Source of the DNA: Flavobacterium nackdongense
GTDB taxonomy: Bacteria > Bacteroidota > Bacteroidia > Flavobacteriales > Flavobacteriaceae
Direction: 5' to 3'
Length of the DNA: 64,000 bases
NCBI RefSeq assembly: GCF_004355225.1
Contig: NZ_CP037933.1
Span: 2,666,001-2,730,000 of the forward strand
The first letter of the stretch is position 1, and each line of letters starts with the position of its first letter. The notes beneath the pieces were generated by a model that had not been told where the DNA came from, did no database searches, and saw only the letters and a list, made by a program, of their open reading frames with translations. Positions 34,090 to 42,745 of the stretch are shown piece after piece. The translations under genes and the position numbers were made by a program.

Positions 34090-36561
34090 TTATAAACGGT
34101 AGCTTATTCTGCCAAAATAGTAAGCGCCTGTTGTTCCCATTTGAACTGGCGCATATTTGAACACTCCAAAATAACTGTTTTCATACACTTGTTCGTCTGG
34201 GAAAACATCAAATAGGTTATTTGCTCCAATTATAAATTGAATTTTAGGGGTTACTTTAAAAGCCACAGTCAAGTCAGTAACTACTTTTCCATTGTGTTTT
34301 TGTTCGATTCCAAATGGGTAACCATTTCGAGTAACTTCGCCAAAATACGTGTTTCTCAACATAAAGTTGAATTTATTAACGCCGTAATTTAAAGCTAAAG
34401 TTCCTTTGTGTAATGGAGTATTGGTTTCTATCAAACTTCTTTCTTGTGGGCCAAAATAAACGTCTTCCTGACCAACAAATACTGCTGGAATTGAATTTAA
34501 TTCAGAATCAACAACATTTTTATTGTAATTGTACAACAACGAAATATTTAAATTTCCACCGCCTAAATTCAAATCATAATCGGCCACAAAGTCGATTCCT
34601 TTGGTTGTGGTATTGATAGCATTGGTAAAGAAACGGCCTGTTTGTGCGCCATACGTTTCGAATATGGCTTGAAGTTCTGGAACAGGATCACCATAAGCAT
34701 CATTTCCTAAATTTCCGGTAAGGATAATTCTATTGTCGATGTTGATTTGGTAGGCATCAATGGTAAAATGTAATTTTTTTGATGGAGAATACACCAGTCC
34801 AAAACTGTAATTTGTAGAAGTTTCTTCTGTTAATTCTGGAATTCCAAGTTGTTGGGCAACATCGCTATCGTTTCTAAAAATACCTGAATTCAATAATTTG
34901 CCATCTACAACATCGGTGGCTATATTATTGAAATATTGTTGTTGCAAGGATGGCGCTCTAAATCCTGTACTGGCTGAACCACGCACAAAAAATGTATCGG
35001 TAATTTTATATCTAGCCGAAAGTTTTCCGTTTGTAGTATTGCCAAAATCGGAATAGTTTTCGAAACGAAGCGCTGCATCAACCAAAAATTTATCAGTAAA
35101 GTTTAATTCGGCATCGGCGTAAAGACCAAAACTAGTTCTGGATTTATTAACTACATTTAAATAAGAAAAACCAGGAAAGGATTGTGCTCCACCGTCTATA
35201 TAAGAAGCGGTTTCTCCGGCAAGGATTTGATAGTTTTCATATCTAAATTCAGTTCCAAAAGCTAAGTTTAACCCACTAAAAACAGAATCATAGGAGCGAG
35301 AAGCATCGGCGTTTATTGTGTTTTGAGTAAAGGAATGACTTCCTGCATCAAATTTAGTTGGGCTAGCTGCTCCTAATGAAAAATTATTGGTATTCTCAAC
35401 ATCATATTGGAAATTGTTAGCGCCAAAAGTATTGCTTACATCTAATTTCCAATCGGAAAGTTTGAATTTAAAACCTGAAATTAAGGATGCATCCAAAATA
35501 TTTGACTTTAATTCCGGTTGAAAACCATTTGGGAATAATTCAGGAACCACATTTTCGGTTTCGCTTGGCAAGCGTCTAAATCCAAAACCAGTACCATTTT
35601 TTAGGTTGAAACCACCAGCAGCATAAAATTCTATATTTTCGTCTAATGGAATCATCGTATTTACAAAACCTTGAATGTTTTGAATTTTGGCATCTCCTAC
35701 TTGAAAATTGAAATCATCACGAGTTAAACCTTTAGCAGCAAGCATATCATCATCGATCTGACGCGCATTTGGATTGCTAAAATCGTAAGCGAAATAATTA
35801 TCATAAGCCGATTGATCAAAAATAATCAGGTTGTGATTTTGTGAACGATTGGTTTTTTCACGGTTGTTAAACTCAGCCGTTAGATTGATAAACCCTCCTT
35901 TGTTTCCTAATTTATGACCATAATTGATATTCAAATTAGTAGTTTCTCCATCATTTCTAGAGGTTTGACCATAAGTGCCATTAACTTCTAATCCCGTGTT
36001 TTCCTTTAAAACTAAATTGATCACACCCGCAATAGCATCAGAACCATATTGCGCAGCAGCTCCATCGCGTAAAACTTCAATTCGTTTGATAGCTGATGCT
36101 GGAATTGCACTTAAATCGGTTCCAACTGAACCATTTCCAACCGTGTTTTGGTAGTTTACCAAGGAAGTGGTGTGCCTTCTTTTTCCATTAATCAAAACCA
36201 AAGTTTGGTCTGGACCTAATCCTCTCAATGAAGCAGGATCTATATGTTCCGTTCCATCAGAAGCCGATTGCCGATTCGAATTGAAAGCCGGTATCAAATA
36301 GGTTAAAATGTCATTGATACTCGTTTGTGGACTAACATTTTTTATTTTAGCTAAACTAACCACATCAATAGGTACAGCCGTTTCAAGTTTACTTTTGTTT
36401 GGTGTTCTACTTCCTACAACAACTATTTCATCTAAATTGTTGAGCGGAGTTTGTAAGCTATCATTTTTTGGTTTGATTTTTTCTTTTTCATCTTGTGAAA
36501 AAACCTGGCTAGTCGAAAATAATAATAGGCTGCTAAAAAACAATTGTAAAATTCTATTCAT
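34090..36561 (-). CDS. TonB-dependent receptor
   Basis: 823 residues, signal peptide ending near SQVFSQ. There is no carboxypeptidase-regulatory domain; the plug begins at ~45 (LDEIVVVGSRTPNKS) with PASLRGLGPDQTLVLINGKR and RIEVLRDGAAAQYGSDAIAG, then a long barrel finishing TGAYYFGRISYRL. The compact plug resembles siderophore/vitamin-type receptors more than SusC. No SusD partner is adjacent, so the ligand is unknown. Confidence 0.92.
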   Translation of the reverse strand: MNRILQLFFSSLLLFSTSQVFSQDEKEKIKPKNDSLQTPLNNLDEIVVVGSRTPNKSKLETAVPIDVVSLAKIKNVSPQTSINDILTYLIPAFNSNRQSASDGTEHIDPASLRGLGPDQTLVLINGKRRHTTSLVNYQNTVGNGSVGTDLSAIPASAIKRIEVLRDGAAAQYGSDAIAGVINLVLKENTGLEVNGTYGQTSRNDGETTNLNINYGHKLGNKGGFINLTAEFNNREKTNRSQNHNLIIFDQSAYDNYFAYDFSNPNARQIDDDMLAAKGLTRDDFNFQVGDAKIQNIQGFVNTMIPLDENIEFYAAGGFNLKNGTGFGFRRLPSETENVVPELFPNGFQPELKSNILDASLISGFKFKLSDWKLDVSNTFGANNFQYDVENTNNFSLGAASPTKFDAGSHSFTQNTINADASRSYDSVFSGLNLAFGTEFRYENYQILAGETASYIDGGAQSFPGFSYLNVVNKSRTSFGLYADAELNFTDKFLVDAALRFENYSDFGNTTNGKLSARYKITDTFFVRGSASTGFRAPSLQQQYFNNIATDVVDGKLLNSGIFRNDSDVAQQLGIPELTEETSTNYSFGLVYSPSKKLHFTIDAYQINIDNRIILTGNLGNDAYGDPVPELQAIFETYGAQTGRFFTNAINTTTKGIDFVADYDLNLGGGNLNISLLYNYNKNVVDSELNSIPAVFVGQEDVYFGPQERSLIETNTPLHKGTLALNYGVNKFNFMLRNTYFGEVTRNGYPFGIEQKHNGKVVTDLTVAFKVTPKIQFIIGANNLFDVFPDEQVYENSYFGVFKYAPVQMGTTGAYYFGRISYRL

Positions 36562-36710
36562 TTTTATGGGTATTGGTGGGTATCGAAATAGTATTCTATT
36601 GTGAGCGACAGAAGGATATCGTACGTTTTTGCAAAAGTAGTTTTTTTACGCTAACGCAAAAGATATATGTTCGTTGGTAAGCAAATATGTTCTAGGTTTT
36701 GCGTTTGATT

Positions 36711-37196
36711 TTAATCTAAATTGAACGAAGCTCCAAAATTGAACGAAGTTCCGTTATTGTATTTAGAAGCAGCGTCCGCATCGTATTTGGCAAATGGAGC
36801 CGAAAATTCGGTGAAGATTCCAAATCCATCCGAGAAGAAATAGCGTACACCAAGATGTCCGCCAAAGTTTTTCAAACCTAAATTCAAACCTGGATACACA
36901 TCCAATTTTGGAGAAATATTCAAAACGCTTCCTAAATTGGCATTGAATCTCGCTTTGGCATCAAAACGATATTCAGCATCCACCTCGTCAATTTGGGCAC
37001 CTCCCAATAAATAAGAAGCTTGAACTCCAAGAGAAAAGTTTTCGCCCAATCCAAAATCGGTTGAAGCTAGAATTCCTGTTCCTCCATTTTGAACCGTCAT
37101 CCCGATGTTGAGTTTTGTGTCGCCTTTACCTTTAAAAGCTTGTGCATTTACCATACAGAATGCACCGAATAATACAATTGTAAAAATTTTTTTCAT
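36711..37196 (-). CDS. Small outer-membrane beta-barrel protein
   Basis: 161 residues with a signal peptide (cleavage near VNAQA). The mature part is strand-rich with repeated glycine/aromatic patterns (DFGLGENFSLGVQASYLLGG; GGHLGVRYFFSDGFGIFTEF) and ends FNFGASFNLD, consistent with a small 8-stranded barrel. It resembles the DUF6646 group of Flavobacteria, but I am not certain of the number. Located ~37 bases downstream of the phosphoesterase gene. Confidence 0.75.
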   Translation of the reverse strand: MKKIFTIVLFGAFCMVNAQAFKGKGDTKLNIGMTVQNGGTGILASTDFGLGENFSLGVQASYLLGGAQIDEVDAEYRFDAKARFNANLGSVLNISPKLDVYPGLNLGLKNFGGHLGVRYFFSDGFGIFTEFSAPFAKYDADAASKYNNGTSFNFGASFNLD

Positions 37197-37232
37197 TTGG
37201 TAATAGTTATTTTTTTTGCAAATATAAAGATT

Positions 37233-37958
37233 TTAATTTCTCCCTTTTTCAGTCGGGTATAAACTAGGCAAAGGTTCACTTTGCCAGAATTCTTTAGTGT
37301 CAATATCCATAATTGTCAACGGACCTTTGAATGCTGCGCCGGTATCTACATTCCAAACATTGGCCATTTGTGCCGGACTGGTTTTGCCAATTCTAGAAAC
37401 CGGTGTGTGACCAATGTAGATTTCGTGGTACAAAGTCAGTCGTTTGGGATAGAATAAGTCGTCTTTTTTCATTTTTTTATCCAATGCTAGAGCCGTTTCC
37501 CACAGCGTTCTATCCCAATAAAATAATCTCGGAAAATATTCATAATCCACTCCATTCATATTGGTAAAACCAGCGTGAATAAAAAGGCGATTGTGTTCAT
37601 CGAGATAATATTTTGCTAAAGATTGAATGAATTGGATGTGTTTTTTTTTCGTTTCGGCACTTACAGTAGCATAAGCCAAAACAGTCGATTCGCCGCCGTG
37701 TTGGTACCAAAGCGGGTTGTCCTTGGTCTTTGTGAGCCAATCCAACAATAATTCATCGTGGTTGCCAAGGATGAAAATGCAATTGTGCGTCGTTTTCAGT
37801 TCGATCAAATAATCAATGACTTGCGGCGATTGACTCCAGCCATCCACATAATCGCCTAGAAAAATTAGGGTGTCTTTTGGGGAAACCTTGGCTCTTTCCA
37901 TAATTTGGTGCAGCGCCCGCAAACCACCGTGAATGTCGCCTATAACGAGTGTTCTCAT
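37233..37958 (-). CDS. Metallophosphoesterase (PPP-like phosphatase)
   Basis: 241 residues. The three metal-binding blocks are in place: GDIHGG (7-12), GDYVDGWSQ (35-43) and LGNHDELLL (~64-72), followed by YIGHTPV. This is the signature of PPP-type/ApaH-like phosphatases acting on phosphoproteins or dinucleotides. The first ~190 bases of the gene are duplicated at 39311-39497, on the other side of the fic gene. Confidence 0.92.
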   Translation of the reverse strand: MRTLVIGDIHGGLRALHQIMERAKVSPKDTLIFLGDYVDGWSQSPQVIDYLIELKTTHNCIFILGNHDELLLDWLTKTKDNPLWYQHGGESTVLAYATVSAETKKKHIQFIQSLAKYYLDEHNRLFIHAGFTNMNGVDYEYFPRLFYWDRTLWETALALDKKMKKDDLFYPKRLTLYHEIYIGHTPVSRIGKTSPAQMANVWNVDTGAAFKGPLTIMDIDTKEFWQSEPLPSLYPTEKGRN

Positions 37959-38037
37959 TCTATTTCGTTTATTCTCAAAAATAGTTAAACTATTTATTGC
38001 TATTGTTTTAGTATCCTTGTGCGTTGTTTTATTCTTT

Positions 38038-39093
38038 TTATACTATTTTCCAGTATCCTGTTTTATCGCTTCCTATGCGTTCTATAAAACCCAATTTTTT
38101 AAGTTCTTGAATATGTCGTTTTATTGTTGCTACGGAACACCCTACATTCGCTGCTAGTTCAGCGTAATTTGCATTTGATTTTTGCTGTAATTGCTGTAAA
38201 ATACTAACTTTTACAGGGTCATTTTTTTTATTTACAGGGTCATTTATTTCGTTTACAGGGTCATTTAGTGTGTTTTTAGGTTCAATGTATTGAACATGCA
38301 TTTGTCTATTTTGTAAGGTATTTTTTTCAGCAAGCAATAGGTTCCCTAAAAAAAGAAGCAAAAATTCATTTGTAGCATGAATACCTTTTGTGTGATTTTT
38401 GTAATTGGCTCTAACCAACGAATTGCGAAAATACCACGAATATTGTTCGAACAGTTCATTATTTACTGTAAAGCCGAATGTGCGCAAATATTTGATTAAA
38501 AATAAGGCAGTAGTTCGTGTATTACCCTCTCCAAAAACATGAATTTGCCATAAGTACGTGATGAATTGTGCTATGTGTTCTATCGTTTCTTGTTGGCTTA
38601 ACCCTTTGTAGACAAACTGTTTTTCTTGCTCGAAATCGTATTCTAAAGTAGCTTTTAAACTCTCGGCACTGCCGTACAAAACGGTTTCACCATTTAAAAC
38701 CCATTCTTGTTTAGTAATATTATAATCACGGATTTTACCTGCAAATTTGTAAATGCCCCGAAACAATCTTCGATGAATATTTAAGTATTCTACTGGTGAA
38801 AATGTAAATGTTTGTTCGCCCAACATCTCGGCAATACGTGCTGAAACTTTATCAGCTTCTTCGGTGCGGTCGTCGTTTGTTTGGGATGGGTGTATTTTGT
38901 AGTAACTGTCTATTCGTTGTTTTACCTCTTCAATAGTAATATCGCCCTCAATGTTTTGCTTGGCAGTTTCAATAAGATAATCAGAAGGCTTTAATCCGTC
39001 AATTTGTTGCAAACCGATAGCCGTTTTCCATACCTTTGCTTTTTCGGCTTGGTTTGGTTCGCCCTGTCTTACATATTCATCAAAATTATCCAT
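38038..39093 (-). CDS. Fic family protein with C-terminal winged helix
   Basis: 351 residues. The Fic core (~95-245) has the catalytic motif HVFGEGNTRTT; the usual HPF is HVF here, but the active His, acidic residue and GN-x-R are kept. Fic enzymes AMPylate target proteins. The N-terminal ~60 residues (LIETAKQNIEGDITIEE) may be a VbhA-type antitoxin-like segment. Residues ~275-298 repeat N-D-P-V-N three times (21-bp DNA tandem repeat), then a wHTH (YAELAANVGCSVATIKRHIQ). It lies between two copies of a phosphoesterase 5' end, suggesting later insertion. Confidence 0.9.
   Translation of the reverse strand: MDNFDEYVRQGEPNQAEKAKVWKTAIGLQQIDGLKPSDYLIETAKQNIEGDITIEEVKQRIDSYYKIHPSQTNDDRTEEADKVSARIAEMLGEQTFTFSPVEYLNIHRRLFRGIYKFAGKIRDYNITKQEWVLNGETVLYGSAESLKATLEYDFEQEKQFVYKGLSQQETIEHIAQFITYLWQIHVFGEGNTRTTALFLIKYLRTFGFTVNNELFEQYSWYFRNSLVRANYKNHTKGIHATNEFLLLFLGNLLLAEKNTLQNRQMHVQYIEPKNTLNDPVNEINDPVNKKNDPVKVSILQQLQQKSNANYAELAANVGCSVATIKRHIQELKKLGFIERIGSDKTGYWKIV
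38210..38266 (-). repeat. Three 21-bp tandem repeats inside fic
   Basis: TTTACAGGGTCATTT recurs at 38210, 38231 and 38252, period 21. It encodes three NDPVN-type blocks linking the Fic core to the winged helix, and being in frame its copy number can change without breaking the gene. Confidence 0.85.
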
Positions 39094-39168
39094 TGGCTAT
39101 CGTTGTTTGTATTATTTTTTAGAGTTTGTGATATGATTTCCTTTTGGCTATAGTGTTCTTACTCTTTT

Positions 39169-39303
39169 TTATTTTGTGAATTCTTTATGTATAATTTTAC
39201 CATTTGTATAGTTGATACTGACTGTAATAGAATTCCACGAAGCAACAACAAATGTATTTGAATTATCAATAACAAATTCTTTCCAACGCTGAGCATTTGG
39301 GTG
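39169..39303 (-). pseudogene. Orphan C-terminal fragment of an unknown protein
   Basis: A minus-strand frame reads HPNAQRWKEFVIDNSNTF and continues ~25 residues (VVASWNSITVSINY, KIIHKEFTK) to a TAA at 39169. It looks like the end of a real protein: sensible composition and a natural stop. It has no start and is cut off where the duplicated phosphoesterase fragment begins, in a different frame. The family is not recognised. Confidence 0.5.
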
Positions 39304-39310
39304 CCCGCGA

Positions 39311-39497
39311 TGAAAATTCAATTGTGCGTCGTTTTCAGTTCAATCAAATAATCAATCACTTGGGGCGATTGACTCCAACCATCCACATAATCACCCAGAA
39401 AAATCAAGGTGTCTTTTGGGGTAACCTTAGCTCTTTCCATAATTTGGTGCAGTGCCCGCAAACCACCGTGAATGTCGCCTATAACGAGTGTTCTCAT
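39311..39497 (-). pseudogene. Duplicated 5' fragment of the metallophosphoesterase gene
   Basis: From ATG at 39497 the sequence copies the first ~62 codons of the gene at 37233-37958, including GDIHGG and GDYVDGW, with about 12 differences over ~195 bp. The copied region also extends a few bases upstream of the ATG. It then meets an in-frame TGA (C-to-A change in a cysteine codon) and unrelated sequence. Both copies point the same way and flank fic. Confidence 0.9.
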
Positions 39498-39557
39498 TCT
39501 ATTTTGTTTGTTTATTACAAAGCATTAATTAAAATTTGTTATTAGAGACAGTAATTT

Positions 39558-40052
39558 TTAGAATGTAATAATTTCTTCTTTACTTTTTTTAATATAGTTA
39601 ATGAACTTTTCTTCTCTTATTTCTGAATTATCGTACCAATTATTTTCTATATCATCTATAGATTCAGCTAGTTTTAAATCAAAATGATCTGAATCTTCGT
39701 CTAATTGTTCAGGCATTTCTTGCTCTAAAAATGAAGATTTAAATTTATTAAATATTTTCACCACTTTTTTAAAGTCTTTATAATCTGCATTATTTCCAGT
39801 TGCTGTTAACATCTCAAGGTAATCATCATTATATTCCCCAAAACTTTCTATAAAAATGGAATAAATTCCACTTCCATTTATCATTCCATCAACAAAATAA
39901 AACATACAAAAATTCTTCTGAACATTGTTTAGCTTATCTTGTTTTTTATCAAAAACTACTTTTTGATAATATTCTAAAACTTTCATATTTATATCAAAAT
40001 CTTCGGGAAAAATATTGAATTCTTTTTCTGTTAATTTTAGTTTGTCTATCAT
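39558..40052 (-). CDS. DUF4375-like protein
   Basis: 164 residues, acidic, cytoplasmic. The central part (VQKNFCMFYFVDGMINGSGI, ESFGEYNDDYLEMLTATGNN) and the C-terminus (ENNWYDNSEIREEKFINYIK) resemble the DUF4375/DMP19-like family, which is common near immunity and defence genes. Assignment is by pattern only. Lower G+C than the neighbouring phosphoesterase; it may be part of the same acquired patch as fic. Confidence 0.55.
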   Translation of the reverse strand: MIDKLKLTEKEFNIFPEDFDINMKVLEYYQKVVFDKKQDKLNNVQKNFCMFYFVDGMINGSGIYSIFIESFGEYNDDYLEMLTATGNNADYKDFKKVVKIFNKFKSSFLEQEMPEQLDEDSDHFDLKLAESIDDIENNWYDNSEIREEKFINYIKKSKEEIITF

Positions 40053-40108
40053 TTGATTTATTGCTTAAATTTTTAATTAACTTGTTATTGCACAACTATT
40101 TAATTTGC

Positions 40109-40140
40109 GACCCGAGCGATAGCGAATAGGCGAAGTAATT
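40109..40140. repeat. Dispersed short repeat (GACCCGAGCGATAGCGAA type), copy 1
   Basis: GACCCGAGCGATAGCGAA followed by TAGGCGAAGTAATT. Related copies are at 41471-41496 (opposite strand, inside MITE copy 2) and 50016-50045. GC-richer than its surroundings; no coding capacity. Confidence 0.75.
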
Positions 40141-40153
40141 TGCTGTTGAATTT

Positions 40154-41293
40154 CTACTGCACATCATACTTCATTTTTCTCAAAATCCGCAACGCTTCTT
40201 TAAACGACAAATATACTGAAGTGAACGGTTTCAAAAGCAGTTTGGCATCAATCAGTTTTTGCTTGGCATCTTCAAATCCGTTGAGGTAACATATCATAAA
40301 TGTCGAGGGTAAATTTTCTAAATCTTTCTGTTCTCGTTCGGATAAAGAACGTCCCTTTTGGATTTTATCCAGCAATGAAATGTTCGAATTGTAAATGTGA
40401 TACAACATCTTGCGGTTGAATTCCGGCGGTTGAAAAAGGAATTCCCGATCAATTTTGTAATAGCCATTATCGTGAAAATAGAGGGTTTGTTTTTCTAAAG
40501 GATAAAAACTGGTTTTATCATTCAAACCCAAAGGCACATATTCCAAAATGGTAAAAGAATCCTCATCGAAACTAATCGTAACTACATCTTGCGAAGAATA
40601 AAACAGCTTGATTTGCTCGTTGATGAGTTCAATATCCACTCGAGAAAGGTAAGTAGTATCTCGGTGTTTTTTAGGAACTCCAGCCCAACAAATGACAAAT
40701 AATTCTTTGAAAACCTTGTATTTGGGTGCCATATCTTTGTGTCGAAAATTCATAAAATCGATCACGCCATCAAGCGTGTAACCAATACTGTTTCTAGAAT
40801 TATTTTCGATGCCAATGACGGTTTCTGTGTTTTGATAATTTTTTTCGACTTCTTCTTCAACGGGAACGGTGTTGCTGCCGCGGCGAATAAAAACGCTGTT
40901 AACGGGAATGGTGTGAATGCCTTTTTTGAAATGCGAAGTTTTACTTTTGGCTTTAATCGTTACCAATCCGACCACTTTGTCTTTCGGTAAATTAGGGAAA
41001 GGTACATTCTCATATTGAATTTTTGGTGGATTTTCCAGATAGGCATTGACCAAATTCTGAATTCGACTGTCGTCAAAAAAATCATCACCCACAATTTCGT
41101 TTTCCTGATCTTCGACACCCACTACGATATAGGAATTATTGGCGGGATTCGAATTGGATAAGGCGCAAATGTGTTTCAAAAACTTAGCTTTTCCTTCACG
41201 CGAATGTAGATTCAACTGCCGTTTTTTGTCATAAAAACTGCTCTCATCATTGTGAGCGAGTAGGTTTTTGATAAGCAGTCGTTTATTAATCAT
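40154..41293 (-). CDS. AlbA_2/Schlafen-like ATP-binding-type protein
   Basis: 379 residues. The N-terminal half holds the divergent AAA_4/AlbA_2 module: FLKHICALSNSNPANNSYIV, VVGVEDQENEIVGDDFFDD, then VNSVFIRRGSNTVPVEEE. The C-terminal half is not assigned. Proteins of this type are annotated as putative DNA/RNA-binding regulators and some belong to defence systems. Monocistronic, in the patchwork region. Confidence 0.82.
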   Translation of the reverse strand: MINKRLLIKNLLAHNDESSFYDKKRQLNLHSREGKAKFLKHICALSNSNPANNSYIVVGVEDQENEIVGDDFFDDSRIQNLVNAYLENPPKIQYENVPFPNLPKDKVVGLVTIKAKSKTSHFKKGIHTIPVNSVFIRRGSNTVPVEEEVEKNYQNTETVIGIENNSRNSIGYTLDGVIDFMNFRHKDMAPKYKVFKELFVICWAGVPKKHRDTTYLSRVDIELINEQIKLFYSSQDVVTISFDEDSFTILEYVPLGLNDKTSFYPLEKQTLYFHDNGYYKIDREFLFQPPEFNRKMLYHIYNSNISLLDKIQKGRSLSEREQKDLENLPSTFMICYLNGFEDAKQKLIDAKLLLKPFTSVYLSFKEALRILRKMKYDVQ

Positions 41294-41305
41294 TTTTTAA
41301 AAATA

Positions 41306-41336
41306 AAAAAAAGAGCAAGGTTTAAATTTGCTCTTG
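41306..41336 (-). terminator. Terminator downstream of the broken toxin-antitoxin unit
   Basis: Stem AAGAGCAA / TTGCTCTT with a T-run of about nine on the minus strand, 10 bases after the toxin remnant's stop (41346). Its position supports the view that the toxin gene originally ran to 41346. Confidence 0.7.
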
Positions 41337-41345
41337 AAATTACAA

Positions 41346-41743
41346 TCAGAGCCATTTGATTTCTTCACAATGGCTGTTGATTATTTTGGTAATATTAACA
41401 TTAAAAAATATAAACCACATAGAAAAATTATGTATTAAAATAGAAATGCGCGTTGCTTATCATAGATTTACTTCGACTGTTCGCTTTGCTCGGGTCATAG
41501 CTATGAATAAATAAAATGCCTATGACAATCTTTATTTACTATGTTTTCAATAAACTATGTGGTTAAAAAATTATTTTCTTGTAGGAAAGCAGCAATATCA
41601 CTTTCTATAAAATCGATTATTTTATCTTTATATAAAATGGAATTTTCTAGATAACTAAAATATTTTTCTTTAAACAAAACTAAAATTAATTCATTCAAAT
41701 ACACTTCTACTTCGGGTCTGTAAAGAATATTTATTTCTTCCAA
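41346..41743 (-). pseudogene. RelE/ParE-like toxin gene interrupted by a MITE-like element
   Basis: The 5' part encodes EEINILYRPEVEVYLNELIL and continues to LQENNF, like Bacteroidota RelE/ParE toxins, but then reads into the right repeat of the element (stop at 41555). Beyond the element, the same strand reads NVNITKIINSHCEEIKWL to a TGA at 41346, a plausible toxin C-terminus. The joined pieces give ~80 residues, fewer than the usual ~100, so some sequence was probably lost too. It overlaps the antitoxin by 13 bases. Confidence 0.65.
41411..41566. mobile_element. MITE-like element, copy 2, inserted in the toxin gene
   Basis: About 156 bp with inverted ends TAAACCACATAGA and CTATGTGGTTA, the same ends as copy 1 at 4934-5076. 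The interior differs and includes the GACCCGAGC-type repeat in reverse (41471-41496). No coding capacity, so movement would need enzymes in trans. Confidence 0.7.
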
Positions 41744-41928
41744 GGGAGTGTTTTTAAAAATTCCGTGGTTCGTTTTTTTAATTCTTCTCCAGAAATTCCT
41801 TTCTTGAATTCTTCATCAAAATCAAAATTAATTTGTTTTTTAAGGGTTTCAATTTCATTTAAAACCGCTTGATCTTCAATGGATAAAATCCAGTCTATAA
41901 TTTCTTTTTTTTGTGTTGCGATTTCCAT
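41731..41928 (-). CDS. Antitoxin-like small protein of a toxin-antitoxin pair
   Basis: 65 residues from the ATG at 41928 (MEIATQKKEIIDWILSIEDQ); a longer upstream frame runs into the SDR gene and is not credible. Helical and charged, ending EELKKRTTEFLKTLPWKK. The pattern matches small antitoxins paired with RelE/ParE toxins in Bacteroidota. It overlaps the disrupted toxin gene, so it may now be an orphan antitoxin. Confidence 0.72.
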   Translation of the reverse strand: MEIATQKKEIIDWILSIEDQAVLNEIETLKKQINFDFDEEFKKGISGEELKKRTTEFLKTLPWKK

Positions 41929-41983
41929 TTTTATAGAATTTAATTCAAAGTTACTGATTTTATTTTTTCCATCTAAAACAAAA

Positions 41984-42745
41984 TTAACTAATTGATTCCC
42001 TTTTAACAATAGTTGCCGATGCCTGCGCCGTCGGCATAACAATCAAATCAGCAATATTCACGTGATAGGGTCTCGACACCACAAAATGAATAATATCAGC
42101 AATATCTTCGGCGCTCAAAGGCGTCAATCCCTTGTAGGTATTAGCAGCTCGATCTGAATCTCCTTTGAAACGGACTTCGCTAAACTCCGTTTCCACCATT
42201 CCCGGATGAATGGCGCCCACTCGAATTCCGTATGGATTCAAATCAATTCGCATCGCTTTATTCAGCGCATCAACGGCAAATTTTGAAGCACAATAGACAT
42301 TCCCGTTCGCATACACTTCTTTTCCTGCAGTAGAACCTATGTTGATAATGTGACCCGATTTTTGTTCGATCATTTTCGGAATTATAGCTTTCGAAACATA
42401 CAAAAGTCCTTTGACATTGATGTCAATCATCGCATCCCAATCGTCTATATTTCCATCCTGAATGGGTTCTAAACCGTGGGCATTTCCAGCATTATTGATC
42501 AAAACATCAATGGTAGAAAAATCAGTTGGTAAAGAATTGATGCTGTCAAAAACGGCTTTCTTATCGCGAACATCAAAACACAAAGTGTGGATTTCTGTGA
42601 ATTCCGAAAGTTCATTTTCGAGTTCGTTCAATCGGTCTTTTCTTCTTCCGCAGAGTATAATTTTATAATTATTTTGGGCCAAAATTCTAGCCGTTGCTCT
42701 TCCAATTCCGCTCGTTGCTCCCGTGACTAAAGCTGTTTTTTTCAT
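41984..42745 (-). CDS. Short-chain dehydrogenase (YdfG-like)
   Basis: 253 residues of the classical SDR fold: cofactor motif TGATSGIG (8-15), NNAG, catalytic Ser in NIGSTAGKE and Tyr/Lys in YCASK. The arginine/lysine after the glycine motif (CGRRKDRL) suggests NADP preference. Members close to YdfG oxidise 3-hydroxy acids such as serine or act on malonic semialdehyde; exact substrate unknown. Confidence 0.92.
   Translation of the reverse strand: MKKTALVTGATSGIGRATARILAQNNYKIILCGRRKDRLNELENELSEFTEIHTLCFDVRDKKAVFDSINSLPTDFSTIDVLINNAGNAHGLEPIQDGNIDDWDAMIDINVKGLLYVSKAIIPKMIEQKSGHIINIGSTAGKEVYANGNVYCASKFAVDALNKAMRIDLNPYGIRVGAIHPGMVETEFSEVRFKGDSDRAANTYKGLTPLSAEDIADIIHFVVSRPYHVNIADLIVMPTAQASATIVKRESIS

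Noticed and set aside
38210..38266. CRISPR-like repeat
   Set aside because: Three 21-bp units with no unique spacers, in frame in fic; a coding tandem repeat.
39297..39545. Plus-strand frame at the duplicated phosphoesterase fragment
   Set aside because: It is the antisense of the duplicated minus-strand phosphoesterase fragment.
38038..41928. Defence island (Fic, DUF4375-like, AlbA-type, toxin-antitoxin)
   Set aside because: Accessory composition fits, but no core restriction, CBASS, Abi or helicase-nuclease genes are present; I describe it as a patchwork only.
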